In this document: positions 24,216-33,919 of the stretch, one piece after another
How positions within the stretch are numbered: the first letter of the stretch is position 1
How the letters are laid out: each line of letters begins with the position of its first letter
Assembly (NCBI RefSeq): GCF_042683745.1
Contig: NZ_JBHUJX010000025.1
Span: 806,001-870,000, forward strand
DNA: 64,000 nucleotides
Source: Pseudoneobacillus sp042683745
GTDB lineage: Bacteria > Bacillota > Bacilli > Bacillales > Cytobacillaceae
Direction of reading: 5' to 3'
Notes under the pieces: generated by a model
Told to the model about the DNA's origin: nothing
What the model saw: only the letters and a program-made list of their open reading frames with translations
The model's database searches: none
Translations under genes and position numbers: made by a program

Positions 24216-25103
24216 TCACACCCCTATCCGCTTTGGTGTGTAAGACATCGACACCTCTAAATAATCGAGTCCAGCGTCCGCGTCATATCTAAAAAGATTG
24301 TCTCCGATTTCCAACTGCAAGAATATTGAGGACAAATCTAAAACATTAAAAATATTTGATATTACGTTGTTGCGAGTAAGGATAATCGAGCGTTTTCCAC
24401 GATACGTACTGACTTCAATTAAATCACCTGGCAACATCGTCAAATTAAGTTTCAATTCCTCATACGTATTGATGTTGAGTAATTTCGGATTTTGTACAGC
24501 TGACAAGGCTTTAAATCGGATCAGCATTCCAGTTGATTCTTGGCCCGAATTTAGTACGTTTACAATTAAACTAGGTGAACGGTAACCCATTTCAATTCCT
24601 ACTTCAGGTATCTCTAAAGGAAATTCGAAAGAAGGCACCAACATCGCAATGTCCACTCTATGTTCAGTTTTTTCATAAAAGAATGGATCAGTTGCAACAA
24701 ATTGGAGTAAGCCTTTCAACCAGACTTTATTGTCGTTTTCAATTCCTGGGTTAAATGTCGGGGCAGATTCTAAATTCGCATGAATAAAAAACTCATCTCC
24801 AGCAAATGTCGTAAAGTCGATTCTCATGGGATTCGTTTTTGGATTAAAAACCTTATAAGCTTCATTTCGTTTCTCTTCTATCCACCTCTGATCATTTCGA
24901 TCGCGCTTAATGTAAAAAGGGATATCTATATCCCGTGCATTTAGCTTAGTTGATTGGTAATGGGCACCATCCGATGTAGACGACGACACATTGACTGTTG
25001 CCGGTAGCCCGCTTATTTGAAAATCGTTTTGCAAAAAAAAGTGACGACCGAATTGAATCGAATCGCCACGGATATTTGTGATTGTTAATTCTTTAATGTT
25101 CAA
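24216..25103 (-). CDS. Distal tail protein (Dit, sipho-tail family)
   Basis: The 295-residue protein has the Dit-like N-terminus (IKELTITNIRGDSIQFG, LPATVNVSSSTSDGAHYQ, LNARDIDIPFYI), which forms the hexameric ring at the tail tip, and a C-terminal galectin-like domain region. It lies between the tape measure and the Gp37-like hub in the usual order. Confidence 0.88.
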   Translation of the reverse strand: MNIKELTITNIRGDSIQFGRHFFLQNDFQISGLPATVNVSSSTSDGAHYQSTKLNARDIDIPFYIKRDRNDQRWIEEKRNEAYKVFNPKTNPMRIDFTTFAGDEFFIHANLESAPTFNPGIENDNKVWLKGLLQFVATDPFFYEKTEHRVDIAMLVPSFEFPLEIPEVGIEMGYRSPSLIVNVLNSGQESTGMLIRFKALSAVQNPKLLNINTYEELKLNLTMLPGDLIEVSTYRGKRSIILTRNNVISNIFNVLDLSSIFLQLEIGDNLFRYDADAGLDYLEVSMSYTPKRIGV

Positions 25104-25114
25104 GTCGTCACCTC

Positions 25115-28100
25115 CTAAAAGCTAAATGCCATACGGCGTAGTGTACGTTCCATTTCCTTTGCACCGTTGTCAGTCGTATGGATTGTAACATTTGGACTGA
25201 ATTGTTTTGAATAATCATAGCTATTTGATGACAGAGTGCTGGTAGCTACTCCACCTTCCACAGATTTTGCTAGTCGTTGCGAAGCTGCCGTTACTTTAGT
25301 GACCATATCGTCCATGCCCTGCACTAATCCTTGCCCGATATTTACACCGAAACCTCTCATAACACGTGATGGACTGTGAATATCAAGAGCGCTCTGAATG
25401 GCTGCTTTAATGCTATTTGCAATGGCAGTAGCTTTTGCAATAAGTGGCCCTTCCATACTAGATAGGCCGTTTAACAAGCCCGCCCCTGCGTCTGCTCCAA
25501 TCTGTTGCAATGTTGATAATTCAGTTGATGTAGTTTGAGTTAATTCTTTAATTTTTGCCTGCCATTCAATTTGAAGTTGGCCAAGTTTTGTTTCTGCAGA
25601 AGCACGCAATAAATCAATCTGCTTTTCGGTATCTTCCTTCATACCAATTAATTCAGCTTCTGCTTGCTCGCGAGCAAGTGCTGACTTTTCCTGATACAAT
25701 GAGCTGTATAGTGTTAGTTGTTCATCAGTAAGTTGATTAAGAGCGATAAGCTCTGGCAATGCTTTTACACCTAGTCCAGATAATTCGCTTAATAAATTAG
25801 CATCAATATCACGAGATGATAGTTTGGCAAATTCATCTTGCCATAATTTAAAACCGTCTACTTGTGATTGTAGATTACCAAGCAACTCTATGCCAGACGC
25901 TTTAACTTCCACGCTAAACGCATCAAATAATCCCGCAAAACTCATTAATGTCGATTGTCGTTTAGATAATGCATCCTCATAAGCATTCGTCAAATCATTT
26001 TCTTGCTTAATTAACTCGTCATTAATCGTCTGCATTTGAGATTGGTAATCTTTATTAATTGATACGATTTCTTTGTTCACTGCATCAATAGCAGAGTTAT
26101 AAGCTTTTTGCGCTTCGATGCGTTCTTTCGAACCTTCCTTAAAAATATCAAGATTTTCTTTCCAAACTCTAACTTCATCAATAAGTGTCATTTCACCTAA
26201 GGATTTCTTCTCACTGATATAATTTTTGATGTTCGTTAGCATTTCAGCGTTTAAATTTTCAACTGCTCTGTTATATAGCTTAAGTGCTTCTGTATGTTGG
26301 GTTGTTCCTTTTTGAAATGTATTTGCGCTATATTTCCAAAACTCTGCTTCTTGTTTCAAAGACATATCTCCAGCTTGTTTATGAGCTTCTGCATACTCTT
26401 TAAGTGCTTTTAGTTTATCAGCTGCGACTGACGTTTCTATTTTAGCGATAGATTCTCCAGCTTTTTTTGAAGCTTTAACTCTGTCTTCCCCGGCTTTCAC
26501 TTCAATCTCTCTAATTCTCTGAGCAGTGTCACTGTTGATTTTTTTTATTTCATTCAACTGTGCAATGGTTAGCTTTTTCTTTTTACTTGCTGCGGTGTCA
26601 CGAATTTTTTGTATTTTTTCAGATGCATCTGTTTCAATCTTTTCTATTTTTGTATGAGCATCTTTTGTTATTTGAAGTCTTTCTAAGTCACGATCCTTTT
26701 CGACTTTAACAATTTCAGCCGCATTTTCTTTAGATGACTTACTGATAATCGATTGGATTGTTTTAATCTGAGTTTTTGTTACGGAAACAGCTTGTGAGAA
26801 ATCTGGGATAGCTGCTCGAACCATGTCGTCTGCTGCTCGTTTGACGATGTTTGTATTATTATTAATACCAATCGCAAGACCTTGTACCGTATCACGTCCA
26901 ACCGCCATCATGACACGTGAGGGGGATTTAATACCTAATTTCTTCTTAGCCCAATCTGGAATGAGTCCAGCGAGCTCCTCAACCTTTTTTTGCACACCAT
27001 TAAACATATCGCCAATACCACCAATGAGGCCTAGAACGATATCTTTACCGATTTGCTTTAGACTGATGCTACTTAAAAACGCCTGCGCTTCATTCCACTT
27101 CGTCTCAATCTTTGTTTTGACTTCAGCCATTTTAGTTTCAACATTCGTTTTCATTTCTTCAATTTTCTTACCGGTCCAGCCTTTTATTTCATCCCACTTT
27201 TCAGAGGTGTCATTTTTAATCTCTTCCCATTTTTCCGAAACAGTATTTTTTATTTCTGCTGCTTTTTTACTGGTGTCCTTCTTCATCATTTCCCACTTGG
27301 AAAGGACTTCACCTTTCTCCCAATTAACATGATCAGCGTGTTCACCAGCTTGTTGTTTAGCTTCTTCGACTACATTCTTGTGTAGATCTTTTGCATGACC
27401 AACTACTTGATCACGTTGCATCTTGGCATCCAAAATCATGATTTTAGCTTGTTCGGCTGTGATACTTCCTATTTCATCACGCTGTCTGATGATTTCCTGA
27501 ACCGTTTTATCGTATTGCTCATTGGCCGCCTTAATAGCGCCTTCTGTTTGCTTTTGAGAGTTTTTAACAACATCCGCGGCTTGTTTAGCTGATATCTCTC
27601 CAGCTTGTGCTTTCATTCGTTCTAAGATGCTTTTTGATTCAATCTCATTTTTAGAAAGATATTTTATTCCGTTATTGACCATACCTTCCTGGATGTTATT
27701 GATTTGGATCTGTTCTTCTTTTGTTAAAGAACGTTTTTCATTTGAGGCGGTAGTTAAAATATCTTTGATGATTTTCTCACCGTTATTTACTGCATTCGTT
27801 TGCTGTTCATATTTTTCATTCATTTTTGCAATAGTATCTTGTTTGTCTTTCTCATTTAACAGTTTACTGTTCTCAAAAAACTGGTTCATAGTTTCCAGTT
27901 CTTGATCATGTTTCTTCTTAAGACTCTCAAGCATTTGGTCGCCCATTTGTTCAAAGTTTTTAACTATATTATCAGCAGTTGTTTTCGTTACTGCAGTACC
28001 ACTCATATTAAGTTGATTTAAAGCAAGTGTAGCTTTATCATTCAACTTTAAAAATCCACCTACAGCTTTTTCAGTCGATTTAGAAACATTCTCACCAAAA

Positions 28101-29875
28101 ACATCTATTTCCATAGAAGGTTTCTTTAAATCCTGTGAAACTTTATAGGCGGCAACTCCTAATAAAGCCAAACCAGCAACAGTTAAACCAATTGGACCTG
28201 TTAATACAGCTAAAGTGCTTCCTAGCAAAGCTGCTGCCCCGCCGGCAGCACCGATTGCAGTAGATGCAGCACCCACTACTGTAACAATCGAACCTATACT
28301 AGAAATAAGTGTCCCACCAATAACAAGTAATGGTCCTATTGCAGCAGCTACGCCACCAATTGTGAGAATCGCCTTTTTTTGACCATCTGTAAGATTGTTA
28401 AACTTGTCCACTAAACTACCAATTTTGTCCATTGCACTTGAAGCCATTGGAATTAAAGTTTGACCGAGGGAGATCCCTACATCTACCACTTGATTTTTTA
28501 ACATTGACATTTGAGATGCAGTTGTTTTATAGCGTTGAGTAGCTTCATTGCTAAGTGCCGTGTTTTCATGCCACGCTTTTGTAGAAGTATCAACAGCCGA
28601 CGTTAATAAATCGCTCGCGCCAGCTAGACGTAAAATTGTATCAGCTTCTCTTATTCCGGTGATACCTAACTTCTCAAGTATCACATTTAGATTTTTTCCA
28701 TCCTTTGCCGATCCAGCAAGTCCTTTAATAAGCGCATCAAGTGCTGAGGTTGCATCTGATTCATACGCTTTTTTAAATTCAGATGCAGACATTTTTGCAG
28801 CGCTTGCAAAAGCTCCAAGGTCTTTGCCCCCCTTACTGACAGCATTTTGCATTTTTTTCAGCGCGGTCGTCATGGCTGTACCGCCAGCTTCTGCTTCAAT
28901 GCCCAATGATGACATTGTTGCAGAGAGCGCAAGAATTTGCGCTTCTGACATTCCGACTTGTGCACCTTGCGCAGCCAAACGCATAGCCATTGACATAATT
29001 TCGGATTCAGTGGTTGCCATTGTATTTCCTAATCCTACTATTGAACTTCCCAGTCTATCAAAATTATCTTGGCTCATACCAACAATATTCGCAAACCTAG
29101 CAAACTCTGAAGCTGCTTGTTCACGTGTTAAATTAGTAGATTCGCCAAGGTCAATAATAGTTTTCGAGAATGATAATATCTTATTTTCTGCAATTCCTAG
29201 TTGACCAGCGCTTTCTGCCACTGCAGCTATATCAGATGCAGAAGCTGGTAACTGCTTGGACATATCACGGATGCCCAACTCTAGCTTCTTAAATCCTGCC
29301 TCGCTTGTATTAACAGTTTTCCGTACACCTGCAAAAGCTGATTCAAAGTCAACAGCAGCTTTAAATACGCCTGCCCCCATAGCTAAAATAGGCGCGGTTA
29401 CTTTCATTGTTAAATCTTTACCTACGCTAGTCATCCCTGTACCAATCGACTTCATTTTGCCGCCAACATCCTGTAATTTCTGACCAGCATGTGTCCACTG
29501 GGATGATTGGACCTTCAATTGCTCTGTAACTTCTTTTAGTTCAGTTTCCAAACGATTGTATTCCGTCTGTGCTTTATTGACAGCGATTGCCTGACGCTCA
29601 ATCGAAGTTTGAGATGCTGTTCCTGAAACAACTAATTCATCATATCTTTTTCGTTGTTCTTGAAGCTTTAATCCTGCGGTATCGAGAGAACGAGTAAGAA
29701 CATCTTGTTTTTGCCCTAAACCTTCTATGGATTTCCCATAATCAGCGCCTTTTGCTTTAATGGATTGTAATTCGCCACCCATAGCTTTCAAACTTCGGTC
29801 AACTTGAGCAATACTTCCGTTGAAATTAGAAGCATCAAGAGATAAACTAACTGCTAAAGAACCTATTTCCGCCAT
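25115..29875 (-). CDS. Tail tape measure protein
   Basis: At 1586 residues it is the longest gene in the window. The N-terminus has the TP901-type tape-measure domain (about 160-490; SEAGFKKLELGIRDMSKQLP, GLGNTMATTESEIMSMAMRLA), followed by hydrophobic segments (about 500-580) and long coiled coils. Two short repeated motifs, SPSRVM followed by a Gly-rich stretch, occur near residues 985 and 1535. It sets tail length and is injected with DNA. Confidence 0.93.
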   Translation of the reverse strand: MAEIGSLAVSLSLDASNFNGSIAQVDRSLKAMGGELQSIKAKGADYGKSIEGLGQKQDVLTRSLDTAGLKLQEQRKRYDELVVSGTASQTSIERQAIAVNKAQTEYNRLETELKEVTEQLKVQSSQWTHAGQKLQDVGGKMKSIGTGMTSVGKDLTMKVTAPILAMGAGVFKAAVDFESAFAGVRKTVNTSEAGFKKLELGIRDMSKQLPASASDIAAVAESAGQLGIAENKILSFSKTIIDLGESTNLTREQAASEFARFANIVGMSQDNFDRLGSSIVGLGNTMATTESEIMSMAMRLAAQGAQVGMSEAQILALSATMSSLGIEAEAGGTAMTTALKKMQNAVSKGGKDLGAFASAAKMSASEFKKAYESDATSALDALIKGLAGSAKDGKNLNVILEKLGITGIREADTILRLAGASDLLTSAVDTSTKAWHENTALSNEATQRYKTTASQMSMLKNQVVDVGISLGQTLIPMASSAMDKIGSLVDKFNNLTDGQKKAILTIGGVAAAIGPLLVIGGTLISSIGSIVTVVGAASTAIGAAGGAAALLGSTLAVLTGPIGLTVAGLALLGVAAYKVSQDLKKPSMEIDVFGENVSKSTEKAVGGFLKLNDKATLALNQLNMSGTAVTKTTADNIVKNFEQMGDQMLESLKKKHDQELETMNQFFENSKLLNEKDKQDTIAKMNEKYEQQTNAVNNGEKIIKDILTTASNEKRSLTKEEQIQINNIQEGMVNNGIKYLSKNEIESKSILERMKAQAGEISAKQAADVVKNSQKQTEGAIKAANEQYDKTVQEIIRQRDEIGSITAEQAKIMILDAKMQRDQVVGHAKDLHKNVVEEAKQQAGEHADHVNWEKGEVLSKWEMMKKDTSKKAAEIKNTVSEKWEEIKNDTSEKWDEIKGWTGKKIEEMKTNVETKMAEVKTKIETKWNEAQAFLSSISLKQIGKDIVLGLIGGIGDMFNGVQKKVEELAGLIPDWAKKKLGIKSPSRVMMAVGRDTVQGLAIGINNNTNIVKRAADDMVRAAIPDFSQAVSVTKTQIKTIQSIISKSSKENAAEIVKVEKDRDLERLQITKDAHTKIEKIETDASEKIQKIRDTAASKKKKLTIAQLNEIKKINSDTAQRIREIEVKAGEDRVKASKKAGESIAKIETSVAADKLKALKEYAEAHKQAGDMSLKQEAEFWKYSANTFQKGTTQHTEALKLYNRAVENLNAEMLTNIKNYISEKKSLGEMTLIDEVRVWKENLDIFKEGSKERIEAQKAYNSAIDAVNKEIVSINKDYQSQMQTINDELIKQENDLTNAYEDALSKRQSTLMSFAGLFDAFSVEVKASGIELLGNLQSQVDGFKLWQDEFAKLSSRDIDANLLSELSGLGVKALPELIALNQLTDEQLTLYSSLYQEKSALAREQAEAELIGMKEDTEKQIDLLRASAETKLGQLQIEWQAKIKELTQTTSTELSTLQQIGADAGAGLLNGLSSMEGPLIAKATAIANSIKAAIQSALDIHSPSRVMRGFGVNIGQGLVQGMDDMVTKVTAASQRLAKSVEGGVATSTLSSNSYDYSKQFSPNVTIHTTDNGAKEMERTLRRMAFSF

Positions 29876-29912
29876 TTATTCTCACCGCCTTCTTGGCCAA
29901 AAATAAAAAAAA

Positions 29913-30403
29913 TCACAGCCATGGAATATCATCAGCTGTGACCTCTTCAATTTCTTCGTCTTCGATCATGAGTTCATACCAAAAATGAATATCCATTTGA
30001 TCTATTTCATGAAGTTTGTAACCCTTTTTTAAGAGCTCACGATAGAATTTTTTAATACTTTGGTATGGGGTTATCCCTCCGACTTTCCCCCGCTATCGGT
30101 CTCCTGATCAACTAATGCATATCCACCTAGGCCAAGAACATTATTGAATACTCGCCCAAGCTCTTCTTGGAATTTATTTAATTCCATACCATCCCATAGC
30201 TCATCAAGAGTAAATTGATGATTAAATGCTTTCACAGTAAATTCAGCCATTTCGTCTAAACTATCGATAACACTATCCTGACCATCTTGTTTTTTCTTTG
30301 CGATTTCTTCATTCAACTTCAAACCATCACGTAATAATCGTGCTGGAACAAAGTCATTTACAAATGTCTTATCTTTATTTTCAATTCGTAATGTTATTTC
30401 CAT
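29913..30403 (-). CDS. Tail assembly chaperone fusion (G-T) by -1 frameshift
   Basis: The gene at 30071-30403 reads through its stop by a -1 shift at GGGAAAG (30089-30083), the same heptamer as in phage lambda G-T. The zero frame reads GGA AAG there, in the register required by X-XXY-YYZ slippage. After the shift the frame is open for 56 residues (VGGITPYQSIKKFYRELLKK ... ending at 29913). The fusion is 163 residues long and chaperones the tape measure. Confidence 0.8.
30071..30403 (-). CDS. Tail assembly chaperone (G protein)
   Basis: The unshifted product has 110 residues (MEITLRIENKDKTFVNDFVPARLL...) and lies between the major tail and tape-measure genes, the canonical location of tail assembly chaperones. 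It is mostly acidic and helical. The slippery heptamer lies about 12 nt before its stop codon. Confidence 0.85.
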   Translation of the reverse strand: MEITLRIENKDKTFVNDFVPARLLRDGLKLNEEIAKKKQDGQDSVIDSLDEMAEFTVKAFNHQFTLDELWDGMELNKFQEELGRVFNNVLGLGGYALVDQETDSGGKSEG

Positions 30404-30434
30404 AATGCATCCATCCTTTACTAGTGTTTAAATA

Positions 30435-30462
30435 CAAAAAGAAGCCCTCGAAAGGACTTCTC
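30435..30462 (-). terminator. Partial terminator after the major tail gene
   Basis: AGAAGTCC/GGGCTTCT-type arms with TTTTTG on the minus strand follow the major tail gene. Attenuation here would give more tail-tube protein than downstream products. Confidence 0.7.
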
Positions 30463-30477
30463 TCTTGAAACAAAATA

Positions 30478-31056
30478 TTAAGGTGCAGGAGTGATAGTTG
30501 GTTTTGCAACAGATGCGAAAAACGTGTCAGGTGTTACAGTAACACCGCTGTCACGAGTATCAACAACATGTTTTAATGTACCGTCGATTAATGGTAGTGC
30601 CTCACCACTGAAAGGATAAGTTTTATAGTTCGTCTCACCCTTTTTACGAGTAGAATTCGACTCCTCGCCTGGTTTCAATTTTGATTTATAGAACCAAATT
30701 AACTTAGATCCCGATTCATACCCAAGTGCAATGAAATTCGGAGAATCGTTAGAGTTTGTAATGATTCCACCTTCTGAAGAAACCTTATGGCCGTACCAAT
30801 CGACTAATACTTCCGTTGGTAAATCAGCTGTTTCACCCGCAATTGTGATTGAATCAAGTTGAGCTTCTTGATCAACCACACGATCCCCTGCATCAAGTGA
30901 TGCTTCCGAGAAATTTGGTGTCAATGTTAAACTGATTGGCATGGTTAACGTTTTAACGCTGCCGTAACTTTCTGTTTTTTCATCTGTCATTAATGCGTAG
31001 TGAATACGTTTCAAACTAATTTTCTGCGGTTTTTCATTAATAGTTGTAACTGCCAT
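30478..31056 (-). CDS. Major tail protein
   Basis: The 192-residue product resembles the phi13-type major tail protein family, with beta-rich tube fold (KRIHYALMTDEKTESYGSVKTLTMPISLTL) and Pro-rich C-terminus. The gene has its own terminator and lies directly before the tail chaperone gene. It polymerises into the tail tube. Confidence 0.88.
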   Translation of the reverse strand: MAVTTINEKPQKISLKRIHYALMTDEKTESYGSVKTLTMPISLTLTPNFSEASLDAGDRVVDQEAQLDSITIAGETADLPTEVLVDWYGHKVSSEGGIITNSNDSPNFIALGYESGSKLIWFYKSKLKPGEESNSTRKKGETNYKTYPFSGEALPLIDGTLKHVVDTRDSGVTVTPDTFFASVAKPTITPAP

Positions 31057-31075
31057 TGTTCACGACCTCCTAATT

Positions 31076-31420
31076 TTAATATTCATCAAAAAAGACGAAT
31101 CTCAACACTTTGTTTAAGTGAGAATCGCCTTCTTGATAAGGTGCATCATATTCAAATGTTCTTTCGTAGCCTGCCGACTCCATCAATCGCTTGATGTCCT
31201 CCACAAGCTGATAGTAGTTGGATTTTGACCAAACATTGACTTGAATAAGTCGTTCAGTCTCGTATTCTCGGTCAGATGCTTCAAAAGCTGGCTTTGCATC
31301 GATTTCTAAAAACGTAATGTATTGATCCGGTATATCGGTACCGGTAGGAACTGTATTAAACAACACTGGTATGCGAGTTGTGGCAAGAGTGGTCACGACA
31401 TGATCTACGATATCAATCAT
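31076..31420 (-). CDS. Tail completion/terminator-like protein
   Basis: The 114-residue protein (MIDIVDHVVTTLATTRIPVLF) resembles small tail-terminator proteins (DUF3168-type) located before the major tail gene in HK97-like phages. Overlaps the upstream HK97-gp10 gene by 4 nt. The assignment depends largely on position. Confidence 0.65.
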   Translation of the reverse strand: MIDIVDHVVTTLATTRIPVLFNTVPTGTDIPDQYITFLEIDAKPAFEASDREYETERLIQVNVWSKSNYYQLVEDIKRLMESAGYERTFEYDAPYQEGDSHLNKVLRFVFFDEY

Positions 31421-31824
31421 AGTTTCTTCACCTTTTTGATTTCATCAGCCATCACATTAACGGCATTTGACTTACTTTTCTCAAATCCGCGAGTAAAGAA
31501 TGGGTTTGGAGCAGTCGCTCCCCACGACACCTTTTGTCCTTTTTTCTTGCCCCTTTTCGCGATTGTAGAACCAGCACTACGTCCACCTTCCACCAGATGG
31601 GCATGGTAAGCACCCCCCGTGTGGACCTTGGCTTCACCATCTTTTGCACGTTTAGTCTTGATATTTTTCTTAAGTGTACCGTCATCAACAGGTGCTTCCT
31701 CAATTACAGCTTCTTTTACAACTTTTGCGGCGGCATTAAGTACTCGATTTTCTTCTGCCTCTTCCAGAGGAAGGTTTATAAGATTCTGCAGTAAAGCTTC
31801 CATACCCTGCATTTCTAACCGCAT
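31417..31824 (-). CDS. HK97-gp10 family morphogenesis protein
   Basis: The 135-residue protein has the HK97-gp10 pattern: an N-terminal helix with LLQNLINLPLEE, a central APVDDGTLKKNIKTK motif, and a GGAYHAHLVEGG segment. It acts in the head-tail joining or tail completion step. Overlaps neighbouring genes or lies within a few bases of them in the late operon. Confidence 0.88.
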   Translation of the reverse strand: MRLEMQGMEALLQNLINLPLEEAEENRVLNAAAKVVKEAVIEEAPVDDGTLKKNIKTKRAKDGEAKVHTGGAYHAHLVEGGRSAGSTIAKRGKKKGQKVSWGATAPNPFFTRGFEKSKSNAVNVMADEIKKVKKL

Positions 31825-31825
31825 T

Positions 31826-32158
31826 CTACAACACCTCTTTCACAATGATAGTCAGCCATTGATTGCGCTCGTCATCATTAGTGAGTGATTCGATTTCATA
31901 AAACTTACCCGCTATTTCTAAACGCATTTTCTCATGTATATCGTTTCGATAGCGAATACCAACTACTCGTTTCCCTTGCCACTTTGTAGCATCTGAATTG
32001 AATACACGGTAGCCCTTTTGTGTTTTGACCTCAGCCCAAAGTTTCTTACAGGGCGTCCAATCTTGAACCGGCCACCCATTCGTAATTGTGCCAGGCGGAA
32101 TATAAAAAGTTACTCTTTTATTTAATCGTGCAGGATTGTTATTGTGTTGATAATTCAT
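31826..32158 (-). CDS. Phage head closure protein
   Basis: The 110-residue protein begins with ARLNKRVTFYIPPG and has a central AEVKTQKGYRVF segment, matching the SPP1-gp16/HK97 head-closure family. It caps the connector after DNA packaging. Overlaps the upstream connector gene by 20 nt. Confidence 0.88.
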   Translation of the reverse strand: MNYQHNNNPARLNKRVTFYIPPGTITNGWPVQDWTPCKKLWAEVKTQKGYRVFNSDATKWQGKRVVGIRYRNDIHEKMRLEIAGKFYEIESLTNDDERNQWLTIIVKEVL

Positions 32159-32474
32159 CAGGATTCACCCACTTTAACTGCAGGATGATCGATTGTAAAC
32201 CGTAAGGGATAGGAATTTGTACAACTTTAATTGTTGTTGGCGTAATAGCAATACGATTCTCGTAAAAGTGAGTAGACAACATCATAATCGCTAAACGATG
32301 TAACGCAAAAACATCTTTACCTTCCGCAGTTTGATGGAAATAATCAATTGGTTGTTTCACGCCTGCATTTTCCAAATACGATTGAGCAGCTGTGATAAAA
32401 GATGAAAGAGACGAATCCTCATCATCTCCCTCAATACGTAAATATTCTTTTAAATCATCAAGTAATGAAGACAT
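32139..32474 (-). CDS. Head-tail connector (gp6-like)
   Basis: The 111-residue protein starts LDDLKEYLRIEGDDEDSSLSSFITAAQSYLENAG, the typical gp6/gp15 connector signature. It forms the adaptor ring below the portal. The stop overlaps the head closure gene, and the start overlaps the stop of the 82-residue gene by 1 nt. Confidence 0.9.
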   Translation of the reverse strand: MSSLLDDLKEYLRIEGDDEDSSLSSFITAAQSYLENAGVKQPIDYFHQTAEGKDVFALHRLAIMMLSTHFYENRIAITPTTIKVVQIPIPYGLQSIILQLKWVNPDELSTQ

Positions 32475-32722
32475 TATTCATCGCTCTTTTCGTTCACAAC
32501 TTGCTTTTCATTATCATTTTTTACAGGTGGTTTTTTCGATGCCGGATCCTTCTTTTCTTCAACTTCTTCCAAGAATGCTACGCCGTAGGTTATATGTGGC
32601 TTTGTTAAAAATTCCGCACGGCTTTTAACTAATTTTTGCCCTTTAGCTGGATACTCATCACCGACATTGTAAATATGCCCACCATGCTGATTTTCTCTAA
32701 AGGTATTAATCACCTTGTACAC
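32474..32722 (-). CDS. Small protein between capsid and connector genes
   Basis: An 82-residue protein with a small beta-rich N-terminus (YKVINTFRENQHGGHIYNVGDEYP) and a disordered Lys/Glu-rich tail. Small proteins of this type commonly lie between capsid and connector genes of Bacillus siphoviruses, and some are head-decoration or Rho-N-like proteins. No firm function. Confidence 0.6.
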   Translation of the reverse strand: MYKVINTFRENQHGGHIYNVGDEYPAKGQKLVKSRAEFLTKPHITYGVAFLEEVEEKKDPASKKPPVKNDNEKQVVNEKSDE

Positions 32723-32725
32723 TAT

Positions 32726-32762
32726 TAATCACCTTCTCTCTAAAAAATAAATAGCGGCTACT
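32726..32762 (-). terminator. Partial terminator after the capsid gene
   Basis: GCTACT/AGTAGC arms just after the capsid stop codon are followed by TATTTATTTTTT on the minus strand. It may raise capsid output over distal genes. Confidence 0.65.
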
Positions 32763-32764
32763 AA

Positions 32765-33919
32765 TTATGGAGTAGCGACTACTTCAGCAATACGGAATGC
32801 AGATTTTAGTTTAATTTGGTGATCAAACCATGCAGTGACTACAAACTGCTCGATACCTGTCTTGATGTCTTTGTCTCTTTCAAACAACTCTCCAATATCA
32901 TAGTTAAAGTGAGAGTATGAGAAATCTCCTACAACTGGTTTTATCGCTCCATCTGCGAAAATAACTGGCTTCCCAAGAACTTGTTCAGGTTGAGCAGTGT
33001 AAAGGGTAGCATTACCGTTTGCTAGTGTCTCGATAATGTCAGAGTAATCTGCAAAAGTCATGAAGATTTTAGCGTTTTCACGATAATCCTCGTGAAGATC
33101 TGAAATTGCGGCTTTAATCGCTTTATATTTGGTTTCCCCATTTACTTTCTTGATACCGTTTTGAGTAGAGTAAAAACTCATATGCTCTTCTCCAGTTTTA
33201 GGTGTTACGGCAAACGCAACTTTCTTCTCCTTAGCTGCTACCCCTGACTTAAGCGCATTTTCTACATGTTGAACTAAATTAGTATCAGTACCATTTAATA
33301 CAGTTTCAGACACACCTGCAAAAACTTTGAATTTATGACGACCAAAAGTAACAGTATCCCCTGTTAATTTAAGCTCTTTTGCTGTTTCTGTATCAGCAAC
33401 AAAGTCATCGTCATCAAGAGTGTAGCTAAGTTTAGGTAATTCTAAGTTAGTAATGTTAGTTAACGCAGAATGTCCCCGAAGTGGGTTCTTTGCTAATGGT
33501 TCCATTATGATATCGTTAGAGACAGTTTTCGGTAAGAACTTACCTCCGCCTGTAGAAGCATCGTCACCTAATGCTTGGAATACTTCTGGTGATACTGCTT
33601 TTTGTCGCATAGCAGAACGAATCAATTCAGCTTTAGCTTTGACAACTTTTTGTTGTGGATCATTTTCAGCCCCTAATCCAAGGCTATTTGCTTGTTGTTG
33701 AGCAGCAAACTTAGCTTTTTGCTCGGCTTCCATTTGGTCATGTTGCTCTTTAATCACGTTAAATCGTGCTTGGATATCCTCTTTTGACTTTTGTAAGGCT
33801 TTGATGTCATCCAAGGAAGCACTAGGATCAATCGCTTTTTGTGACAAATCATTTTCAATCTTTTGCAATTGTTGACCAAGTGTGGCCATGTTTTGTTTTA
33901 ACTCGAATAATGTTTTCAT
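32765..33919 (-). CDS. Major capsid protein, HK97 fold
   Basis: The 384-residue protein has an N-terminal coiled coil of about 105 residues (LFELKQNMATLGQQLQKIEN), acting as the delta/scaffold domain, then the HK97 shell domain beginning near SPEVFQALGDDAST and GGGKFLPKT. No separate scaffold gene is present, so the protease just upstream probably removes the N-terminal domain during maturation. GGAGG lies before the ATG. Confidence 0.93.
   Translation of the reverse strand: MKTLFELKQNMATLGQQLQKIENDLSQKAIDPSASLDDIKALQKSKEDIQARFNVIKEQHDQMEAEQKAKFAAQQQANSLGLGAENDPQQKVVKAKAELIRSAMRQKAVSPEVFQALGDDASTGGGKFLPKTVSNDIIMEPLAKNPLRGHSALTNITNLELPKLSYTLDDDDFVADTETAKELKLTGDTVTFGRHKFKVFAGVSETVLNGTDTNLVQHVENALKSGVAAKEKKVAFAVTPKTGEEHMSFYSTQNGIKKVNGETKYKAIKAAISDLHEDYRENAKIFMTFADYSDIIETLANGNATLYTAQPEQVLGKPVIFADGAIKPVVGDFSYSHFNYDIGELFERDKDIKTGIEQFVVTAWFDHQIKLKSAFRIAEVVATP

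Noticed and set aside
28548..29204. Long plus-strand frame opposite the tape measure gene
   Set aside because: Antisense shadow of a strongly coding region: low start quality, no ribosome binding site, composition mirrors the tape measure codons.
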